Origin: Nigrospora sphaerica
Lineage: Eukaryota > Ascomycota > Sordariomycetes > Amphisphaeriales > Apiosporaceae
DNA: 64,000 bases
Reading direction: 5' to 3'
Assembly: GCA_018287875.1 (NCBI GenBank)
Contig: JAGVVL010000009.1
Span: forward strand, 1,550,001-1,614,000
Positions 56,413 through 64,000 of this stretch are shown here, one piece after another. A program made the position numbers and the translations under genes. The notes beneath the pieces are model-generated. The model had not been told where the DNA came from, made no database searches, and was given only the letters and a program-made list of their open reading frames with translations. Positions within the stretch are counted from its first letter, which is position 1; each line of letters opens with the position of its first letter.

Positions 56413-58748
56413 GTTGTAGCTTGGTATTGCTATCTGGTTGTGTTTAGCTCGATGTAGATGTTGGACTTCTCTGTAGAGGCTCACACACGGACTTGGTAAT
56501 GCCCTGGGCTTGCTGAGAATACGGGCTCTAGGTGTAGAAGTAATGTAATGAAGCGTGATGATGGGTAGAGTCGACTGGCTGTGTCACTCCTTCTCAAGTG
56601 ATGAGAGCTGGGTCTTCTTAAGGAACAGAGATGTCGAGACTTGGATGGAAAGCAGGAATACCTGGGAAGAGAGGCTATGACTTAAATAGGATTTCACCTT
56701 GTGAAGAAAACCGCCTGCAGCTGTGGTTGTCGGCTTGATATTGGAAAGCCGAGAGCGCGCCTTACACCATCAGCAGGTTTTGGCCCGTCCCCTGGTTTGA
56801 GGCTCGCCAAGCGAGTAGGGTACTCTTGGATACACATCTAGACTTTCCAGATGGGCTGCTTGCCGCTCAGACTACACCACCCCAGGTTCATAGCCGCAGT
56901 GCAAAAGAGAATACTGGGCGTAGCTTCCAGGTACCGGAAAGTACAGAAGTCCGTATAAGGTCGTTCCTAGCTGGGGACGGAACAGAAGTGCCCCAGGAAT
57001 ACTATTGGAGTGTGCCTGGACAGCAACTGGTGTGGGATTCATAAGAGAGCTCCTGCCGATGATATCGAACCGCATGTCGGTAACATAAGCCGCCACCCAA
57101 TCAGAGCTATGGGAGGGTGAGCATAGGTGCCAATTGGGCGTTGGAAATACTTACTGCAACAAGGTACAAGAGTTAAACCCACTGGCGAGGTCCCCGCATC
57201 AACCAATTGCCGGCTGACGGCGCTCCGGGAGCCCCAAGACAGCCAACTTTACGTCGACCGCCAGCAACTAATGCAAGCAGCAGTGCTGCGGCGGGTGCTA
57301 CATGGTTGGCCACGTTGTGCTGACACGGTTCAACGCGCCAGTTGCAGCTAATGCAAACAACATGCAGAGGCAGAATGGTGGAGAGGCCGGACCCGTTGGT
57401 CCATTGATGCCTCGACCGCTTCGGTACTAGCTCAGCTCCTGCGACCCAGCTGAGAGGATAGTGACGGGTCGCGGGTCAGACTGCAAAGGATGCATCGACG
57501 CTCCCCATGGATGGCCTCGAGTGCTTCTGCCTTCCATGGTTGCCTTCATCTTCCCGCTCTGGGGCGACATTTCCCATGCAGCGGATTCCGGCGGTCAACC
57601 CGTGCCGTCGCTGTCGCTGTCATAATGGAGCGCCCAGAAGCCGCCCGGACGTCGACCAAAACCCCTCCTTTCCAGCCCCCGCATCGTGATACATGTAACA
57701 CGGCCGGTACTGGGAGAGGAAAACCACTGGTGAAGCTGCACGCCGACGCCTTACAAGTCGAACGTACACCTCTTTGGCTTCCCGTCCAAATTATACGAAG
57801 TAGGGAGAAATGCCGACATGGAGAGCGTGGTATTGGCGTCCCAAGCTGATACAACGTCTATTGGGACATAGGAGCATTCTCGCTCTCCTCAATGCAGCCA
57901 AGGTGCGACCCCGTTCCCAAACCCCGATGCGGTGACAAGATCGTCGACGCCCGAGACCATAATAGAATCAGCCGCCGCTGTAAATAAGAACCACAGGGCA
58001 TAGGTGTGTACTGCCCCAAGACTGAGTGACTGACGCGATTTCATCATGATCGTTCGTCTGGCTCTCGCTGTTCGTCTTCGCCCCACCCCATCGCGGGAGA
58101 TGGAGAGAGGAGTCGGGTGCCGTGTTAGGAAGCTTGAACGTATAGGTAGGTAAGGTAAGCAAAGAGGCGAGAAAGCTTGGCACTAACGCCCTTCCCTAAC
58201 TGTCGGTCAAGATACGACCAACACGTCCGACAAGCACCCACACGCACCCAGTTAGTTCTTTCAGACAGTGTATGCTCTTAGGTACACAATAACATGCTTC
58301 TCGGATCTGCTCAAGACAGCCGGCGGCCAATGGGATCGACGTGACGATTGAGTCGCCCGGCAGTGGGCGGGCTTGCGGGTGTGATGCTTTGCCGGCGCAG
58401 CTTTGCCTTTGGTATACAAGTAGCGAACCATCATGGAGCCCGAATCGATCCATCAAAGACGTGGGCGGGCTGGCGTGCCGTGCGCCACGGCCAGACTCTG
58501 TACCCGCTGCCAACGACGGGGGGACAACACCACGCAGGTTACGGACGGATGCACCAGGAAAAGACCAGAAAGAAGCAAATAGAGGATTATCATTACTAGT
58601 TGACTACTTGAAAGAAAACCGATTCGCTTTAAAACGTGTTAGACCTCACGCCTCCAGCTTCGCTCACTTATTCAGCCGGCTCTTGTTTACATTCAGCCAA
58701 TTGAGCATCATTGCAGGCGCCACGTTCTACTGTTTCGCTTTTCAACTC
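56413..58748. other. Intergenic region, no supported gene
   Basis: 2.3 kb between the EST1-like relic and the cyclotransferase gene. Small frames at 56826-57044, 57127-57351 and 57490-57849 have no domains. A TAGGTAGGTAAGG motif is at 58144-58156. Confidence 0.5.
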
Positions 58749-59519
58749 CTAGTCATCGGGGTACCGCCAAGCGGATGGCAGCAGAGATACTTCATGCTGG
58801 GGGCTAGGTGGTACCCAGCGGCGCAGTACGTGATCGACGTACCAATGAGGCAAGCCCAAAATTCGAGCTTCAGCAATGCCGACGTTTATGATATTGCAAT
58901 ATCGAGGGCTTGGGGGACGACCATAAGTATTCTCGGAGGTACCCGGATTGATGGCAACGTGCACCCCGTGAAGGTCGACGGTCCGTCCCATGGTGTGCGA
59001 TAGCCTTCTGACCGTGACGCATGTCATCGTATAGGTGGTGGCACCTGAGGACACGAGGCCTTCGAACATGTCCAGTGCATACTGGTCCTCTTCCGGCACC
59101 CTGCCATCATCCCGAGTCAGGAATGTTCAGAACAGGTATTCAGAGAACAGGTTTAGGAGCTTAAGACTAAACCACCAGAAACGAAGCGTAGCGGGAGGAC
59201 AACAGGAGGGCCCGAGGTACTGAAAATAGGTGCTAAAGAACAGGAAAGTTACTTACCAGTACAGTCTGCCGAAAACGCCGTGTGCCGCCATTGGCTGTGG
59301 CTGGGAATTTGGGTGGTTCGTCGGTTCCTGACGGATGTTGGCATAGCCTAACTGGTCCATGAACCATGACCAATTGCTCAGGTGGCCCAGGCCCAGACTG
59401 ACTGCTCCGGGACAGAGACTGGCCATCTGTAGGCTTGACAGATTTGCGCCATAGGCGAAGTAAGTGAATCCCCGCTGGAACAAGGCCGCAGCCGGTGAGG
59501 CGAACTGTTGGGAATACAT
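58749..59519 (-). CDS. Gamma-glutamylcyclotransferase-fold (GGCT/AIG2-like) protein, two exons
   Basis: Exons 59519-59257 and 59100-58749 join in frame across a 156-bp intron (donor GTAAGT, acceptor GGCAG) to 204 residues. The fold is recognisable from start to end: FTYFAYGANLSSLQMASLCP (the YGSNL substrate-loop motif as YGANL), then LGHLSNWSWFMDQLGYANI and HGVFGRLYW. The junction leads to VPEEDQYALDMFEGLV with the acidic residue of the (D)xxEG motif, and GIAEARILGLPHWYVDHVLR as the conserved C-terminal helix. The family forms 5-oxoproline from gamma-glutamyl compounds, or acts in related cyclotransferase steps; the exact substrate cannot be told. Compared with typical members, Ser is replaced by Ala in YGSNL. 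The gene sits in a gene-poor stretch with no obvious glutathione or amino-acid cluster. Confidence 0.83.
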
Positions 59520-60259
59520 TGTGCTTCTAGAATGCAGGCCTCAGCATGAAAAGAAGGATGGATTCGGGATACGGTGCCAGTCCCCGACGCTTAAAAGTGC
59601 AGTCGGCGTAGCCAAGTAAAAGTTGAGTCGAGCTGCACGGCACTTTGTTGGTCGGTGTTAGAGTTGGACGTCGCGATCCATGGGATATCAGTGCCTAACA
59701 GTTCGTTGCAGAGCGGCCGTCCATGCCACTGGTGTTGGCCAAATAGCGCTTGCAGGTTGTCTGCGCCCTCTTCCTTCCACCTCCTAATATGCAGTTGCTT
59801 CTAGATGGTGGCTCCATATCCCGGGTAACTAACTGTATATACAGGGCTGCTTGCTTCACTGCCTCCCTTTTGCCTAAAGTGCCTACTTCTAATGTTTGTT
59901 GAGTTTTCCACGGAACCATTCGGGGATGAGGCTGCTATCCCTCCCCCATTACGCCAAGGGCCAGGGACTGCCTCGCCAAGGAATGCCATCAAGGAGTATA
60001 GGAAGCGAAAAGAATGGAGGTAAGAGGTACTTGAGCAGGTGCCGGTGACGCTCGAGAGCGGTGCCACAGGAATTCCAGAAGTCGGTGAATACCATCCAGA
60101 CTTACACATACAAGCGGGCACGCAAGCCACACGGACATTGTCTGATATAAAGACATACTCATGTATGGTGTACTCGCATGGTACAGTCAGCGTGGAGTAC
60201 TAGTTGAAAACAGGGGCAAAAAGAGAAGAATCCCATTTAATGGGATGCATCGGGAATTG
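59520..60259. other. Intergenic region between cyclotransferase gene and tRNA-Lys
   Basis: Promoter side of the cyclotransferase gene and 3' flank of the tRNA gene. The minus-strand frame 59801-60130 has no domains. Confidence 0.55.
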
Positions 60260-60342
60260 AGCCCAATGCGGGGGTCGAACCCGCAACCTTGAGATTGCTG
60301 GAAGCTAAGAGTCTCACGCTCTACCGATTGAGCTAACCGGGC
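60260..60342 (-). tRNA. tRNA-Lys (anticodon CTT) with a 10-nt intron
   Basis: The reverse complement folds as a cloverleaf. Acceptor GCCCGGT pairs with ATTGGGC using two G-U pairs, followed by D-arm TAGCTCAATCGGTAGAGC. The anticodon stem TGAGA / TCTCA has loop CTCTTA-A. The T-arm is GTTGCGGGTTCGAACCCCCGC, less the first bases of the variable loop. The anticodon CTT reads AAG (lysine). A 10-nt insert, GCTTCCAGCA, interrupts the loop one base after the anticodon, the standard position of nuclear tRNA introns. The A and B box promoter elements are internal to the D and T arms. A plus-strand AATAAGCGC lies at its 5' side. Confidence 0.93.
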
Positions 60343-61345
60343 GCTTATTGTTTGTTGACAAAGGACGGCGTACTGGGTCTAATATTGCGTCGCGGCTTGG
60401 TGTGCTGTGTGTAGGTTGGACGTTGACGATATCGCGAGCCTCAGTGTGGGGTTGGCGACAGACCATGGTGGTGGTGACGACGACCAAGTTTGGCGGCAAC
60501 TAGTCGTTAGGGTGGGGTTGTGCCTCATTCGTGGAGCCCTTCTGAAAAGGGAGATAGTTCCTGTACCGTGGCTCACGGGGAATGGAATCCTACCATGTGG
60601 TTTCTTAAGGCTTCCTCGCCGGCAGGCCGACAAGTAAATAGGAATGCAAGCTAAAGGAAATTCAGCTGCAATGAACCTCGGCTAACAACTAATACCGAAT
60701 GTAACGAAGCTGAGCGACTGGTATGAATGCCACGCACCTGCTTCAAGACGCCTTACTCGGGGCACGACTGTCTTATAATAATACGGAAGCCATGGATCCC
60801 TTGCTGGTTACCTGTAATGGAAAGTCGATGCGGTACGGATAGCACAACAAGGCTGCTCAGAAGTCCGAGACCAGGTCCGGTAGGCGGTCCTTTAGTACGT
60901 ACATACCTACCTATTTCCTGCTGTCCACACCTTCCAGCCTAAAATTGCTCGCTGAGAAGGAAAAGAAGTAGGTGGAAACGGAAGGGGGGGTTCTTCTCAG
61001 AAAGAACTACGGTATTGTGTCAACTCAGAAGGAACATCTCTTGCTGTGTCGGGTCGTTTCCGTTCTCAAGAGTGATGGCCCCATCACGACCTAAGTAGGT
61101 AATGAACGTTCCCGTATTTCGGCTGCCTTTCTTTGGGCAAGTGTCGCGTCTCAACCGAGCATGGATCTATCTAGGGCGACCCTTCATCACTTCAACCCCC
61201 TTTCGCCGTCTGTTCATTTTGCAACGTCTCGTCCGGATTTTGGGACATTCTTGGACGCCTAGCACGCTCGTTGGCCCCCTTCCCCCGGGTGTTCACTCCT
61301 TGATACCAAGCCAGCCACTTTGGACTTTTCACTCCATTCGTCGAC
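60343..61345. other. Intergenic region between tRNA-Lys and CVNH-like gene
   Basis: 1.0 kb. A TACATACCTACCTATT motif is at 60900-60915. The last 150 bp are pyrimidine-rich, as expected of the leader of the next gene. No gene seen. Confidence 0.55.
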
Positions 61346-62130
61346 ATGCTCTCCGCGGTCTTCATCCTGTTGGCCACTGTGGCGCCAGCGATGGCCCGGT
61401 CCTATCTCGAGTTCTGCAGTCTGGTTGACTATACCCAGAATGACCGTGGCGGGCTGAGTATAAGCGCCCTCTGCGGTGATGACAATGCCCTTCAGTGCCA
61501 GATGCTCAACATCGACCCCTGCTTCACCAACTCTGGTGGGTTTCTAGTTCCGACTAAGAACAGGTATGCATCTATCTACCCATCTCTACTTGGATACACG
61601 TTGGACGTACCAAAGCAACTAACTCTGGCTGACCCGGCCGGGAAACACAAGTTCCGGTCACTTCGGCTCTCTCTGCTCCCAATGCACCGTCGGCACGTCC
61701 AAGAGCAGTACCAAAGACTATGGTCGCCTCAGCTGCCTTTGCCAAGACAAGTCGAGGAACTCGACCACTCGGACCTCGATCCAAACAGGTCAGGCACATT
61801 TCGTGGTTCACAAATGCTGCTCAAGCTGACTCTTCTCTCCCAGGCTCTGTGGTCAACTACGAAGCAGATTCCGGCATGTCTTGCGGCCCTGGGAACTCGT
61901 CGGCTGCACATTCAGTGGCTTGTACGCCGACCATGACGTCGTGTCGATTCAACTACACCGCGTGGCTCGTAAATATGCATCAGCTCAATGCCACCGAGCG
62001 GAACATAACCATGGGCCACTCCAATGACACCGGGCGAATCGCAAGCGTGCCTCACTTCAACAACAGCGCCCTGCATGACCGAAGAATTCGAACCAGACAG
62101 GATGAACACAATCAATGGCTCCTCGGTTAG
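61346..62130 (+). CDS. Secreted CVNH-like (cyanovirin-N homology) cysteine-rich protein, three exons
   Basis: Exons 61346-61563, 61652-61788 and 61844-62130 join in frame (introns 88 and 55 bp, branch-like CTAAC and GCTGAC before the acceptors) to 213 residues. Residues 1-17 (MLSAVFILLATVAPAMA) form a signal peptide. The mature start resembles the CVNH repeat: YLEFCSLVDYTQND, GGLSISALCGDDNALQ, LNIDPCFTNSGGFL. The second exon adds a Cys-rich SSGHFGSLCSQC, TVGTSKSSTKDYGRL and SCLCQD, and the third adds NYEADSGMSCGPG, CTPTMTSCRFNYTAW and several Asn-X-Ser/Thr sites. CVNH domains are carbohydrate-binding; secreted fungal members are suspected to act in host or environmental interaction. The stop at 62128-62130 lies next to a possible donor (GTTAGT), so another exon may follow. 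The N-terminal half fits CVNH best; the family call is moderate. Confidence 0.7.
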
Positions 62131-62750
62131 TGTACAATGCTGCCGGGAAACGGTTGCGTCAAACGAGCTTTCGAAACAGGGATTTCAATTGGGTTGTTTA
62201 ATTATTTCTCTTGGTGGTGGTTTAGCTATTTGCCGTCCTTGCTATCTTACGTCCAGCTCTATCGACACGAAGGTCGGCATGGCCACAAGTTCAAATGGGC
62301 AGAGGCACCTACTTCAAGTTATTACGTCGCTTACCGCCAGGCGAGGGCTTTTGATATAGCCCACAGGTAGTTCAGCAGCACATGCCGTGATCTTTCCCAC
62401 GTCACTGCTGCATGAAAGTGCATTGATCTTTCACCCCGTGACACAAGGTGACACTCTTACCCTCGAGGCCAACGTAAATTCACGATGGGAAAAAAACGAG
62501 TGCCGATGCTTGTAAGTACTTCCCTGAGGGAGGAAATGTGGGGTGGTCTGACTGAAATTATCTCCATAAACACCCAGTGGCAAACATCCCATGCTTCCTA
62601 GTTGCCACAAGCGTATCGGGTAGGTATTTAACCATCTCGTCTTTACTGAATACGGCTTCAAGGTATATGCACCACGCAGTCAAGTCCATGGTTCGCCTGT
62701 CAGCCTCGAATCCTTCCTCCTACCTGACTGGAATAGCTACGGCTACTTTC
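62131..62750. other. Shared 3' region of convergent CVNH-like and D-amino-acid oxidase genes
   Basis: Convergent 3' flanks, 620 bp. The frame 62137-62370 follows the CVNH-like stop and could be an extra exon if the GTTAGT donor at 62126 is used. It has no clear domain. Confidence 0.5.
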
Positions 62751-63964
62751 CTACAGCTTCGGCGGAAGCGAAGAAGTTTCTACGGGTTGGTGGCCCAGGT
62801 GCTCAAGAAGCAATTCCGACACGTGCTGGGCAACACCCCAGCTCAACTCGTAGCCGCGGCCGCCGAGGCCGTAGGCGTGCACGATGCAGCGGCCACCCGG
62901 GGCCTTCTCGCGTTCCAGCCGCATGCCGCCCTTGCGCGTGGGCCGGCGGCCGACGATGTCGGCGAGGACGCGGAAATCGCCGCCGTCGGCCAGGATCCCG
63001 GGGTAGGTGGCGGCAAAGTTTCGCAAGAGGGCGGCCCGCACCGCCGCCGACGGGTGCGGGTCCCAGTTGTTGGGCTCCTTGGTGCCGCCGATGACGGTGC
63101 CGCCGTCGAAGTTGCGCGGCACCGAGAAGGACCACGTCCCGTCGGCGTACTGCCGCGTCACCGTCGCCGGGCAGGCGTTGGCCACGAGGCAGGTCTGGCC
63201 TGCGTGTCCGTCCGCCCCGCGTCAGCGCCGCGTTCTGAAAAGGGGGGGAGGAAGGGCGAACAGCGGGCGAGGTATGCCGGTCGATCCAATGCGACTTGTA
63301 CAGAGCCCGGACTCGCTCGCACGGGGGAAGGGGGGGGGGGGGCTCGGCTCGTCACTCACCTCGCGTGATGAACACGTCGGGGTCGCCGAAGCCGTTCCCG
63401 GACGCGTTGACGACGGCGTCGACGGCGCCGAGGTCGCGCATCGCGAACACCTCGACGGGGTCGCGGAGCGTCCGCTTCACGACGCGGCCGCCGCCGTGGC
63501 CGAACCGCCGGAGCAGGAAGCCGCAGTAGACCATGGGGTGGACGCACCACGTGTCGTACTCGAAGCCGAGCCGCACGCCCTCGGGGAGCTCGTCGGGCCC
63601 CAGGAGGCGGAAGCCCTCGATGCCCAGCGCGGCGGCCCGCGCCTCGCCGAGGGCCCGGTACGCCGGCGCCGGCGCCTCGAGGTACTCGATGCCGCGCATG
63701 AAGGTGATGCCCGCCTCGGGGTGCCCGGCGTGCAGCGCCCGCATGGCCGCAAACGTTCGCACCGCCATGGCGTGCTCGCGCTCCTCGGTCGCGCTGGTCG
63801 GCGGGCACCACCGGTTATGGGCGCCCCCCCACGGCGACGTGTAGTCGATCTGGAGCCTCGCATCCACAGTCTCCGAAGGCCCGGGGAAGTCCCGCGCCAC
63901 TATGGTGACTCGGTGTCCTTCGCTCTGGAGGCGCAAGGCCGAGCTTAGCCCGGTGACCCCGGCG
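62751..63964 (-). CDS. D-amino-acid oxidase family flavoenzyme, 5' exon outside the window
   Basis: Visible exons 63964-63360 and 63199-62751 (minus strand) join in frame across a 160-bp intron (donor GTGAGT, acceptor GCAG). The first visible residues, AGVTGLSSALRLQSEGHRV, are the second half of the GxGxxG FAD-binding motif. The initiating exon lies beyond 64000, and its acceptor CAG is at 63965-63967. Downstream are QIDYTSPWGGAHNRW (flavin contact), GVRLGFEYDTWCVHPMVY, VNASGNGFGD, VIGGTKEPNNWDPHPS, then the family signature CIVHAYGLGGRGYELSWG. It oxidises D-amino acids to imino acids with H2O2, normally in peroxisomes. The last residues, PPKL, resemble a PTS1 peroxisomal signal. The AGGGxxHN-like region shows PWGGAHNRW, as in fungal DAAO. 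Confidence 0.9.
63330..63342 (+). repeat. Poly-G run of 13 nt inside the D-amino-acid oxidase intron
   Basis: Thirteen consecutive G residues about 18 bp inside the intron donor (minus-strand poly-C), so it is not coding. Exact length may be affected by sequencing slippage. Confidence 0.85.
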
Positions 63965-64000
63965 CTGGCCGTGTTAGTCGGGAGCCCAGGTAAAAGTATA

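Noticed and set aside
58341..59003. 220-codon plus-strand frame with a hydrophobic stretch
   Set aside because: Overlaps the second exon of the cyclotransferase gene on the other strand; the hydrophobic piece is probably chance.
63007..63948. 313-codon plus-strand frame
   Set aside because: Antisense to the D-amino-acid oxidase exons.

Overview
The window is nuclear DNA of a filamentous ascomycete, most likely a sordariomycete. Genes are separated by long spacers. Introns are short (about 50-220 bp) with GT..AG ends and CTAAC/CTGAC-like branch sites. Coding regions are GC-rich with long low-complexity tails, and the gene families are fungal: PSR1, SAS4, TAF2, CDC26, HIS4, TAF9, PAH1, CMC1, CVNH and D-amino-acid oxidase. 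All assignments come from reading the sequence; no database search was possible. Species and chromosome cannot be named.

Layout. 0-20 kb: a PSR1-type phosphatase (138-1770, +), a SAS4-domain chromatin protein (5425-7533, +), the TFIID subunit TAF2 (9202-14733, +), an extended CDC26-like APC/C subunit (15932-17071, -) and a three-exon SET-domain protein (18101-19431, -). 20-34 kb: gene-poor DNA with a possible TATA-driven mini-gene (24136-24635), an F-box/Cys-rich protein (26489-27745, -), a 23-nt poly-C tract, and a 1.39-kb Tc1-type (DD34E) transposon (32092-33479) whose transposase has one frameshift; a three-copy 26-bp tandem repeat lies just beyond it. 34-45 kb: an MFS transporter (34168-36017, +), the trifunctional histidine enzyme HIS4 (36316-39016, -), TAF9 (40120-40983, +) and the lipin-type phosphatidate phosphatase PAH1 (42004-44340, -). 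45-55 kb: a 5.4-kb spacer, a membrane-anchored fibronectin-III/coiled-coil protein (49729-53264, +) and a twin-CX9C CMC1-type protein (53891-54571, +). 55-64 kb, an accessory-looking end: a broken EST1-like gene (55533-56412, -), a gamma-glutamylcyclotransferase-fold protein (58749-59519, -), an intron-containing tRNA-Lys(CTT) (60260-60342, -), a secreted CVNH-like protein (61346-62130, +) and a D-amino-acid oxidase cut by the window end (62751-63964, -).

How the genes fit together. There is no obvious biosynthetic cluster. Several neighbours share nuclear roles (SAS4, TAF2, SET protein, TAF9), but they are on different strands with separate promoters, so this reads as ordinary housekeeping neighbourhood. 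The 19.4-34.2 kb and 54.6-64 kb segments carry the transposon, decayed gene and secreted or oxidase genes expected of faster-evolving DNA. I found no CRISPR, phage or clearly new multi-gene system. The best candidates for something undescribed are the 24.1-24.6 kb mini-gene, the EST1-like relic and the CVNH-like secreted protein.
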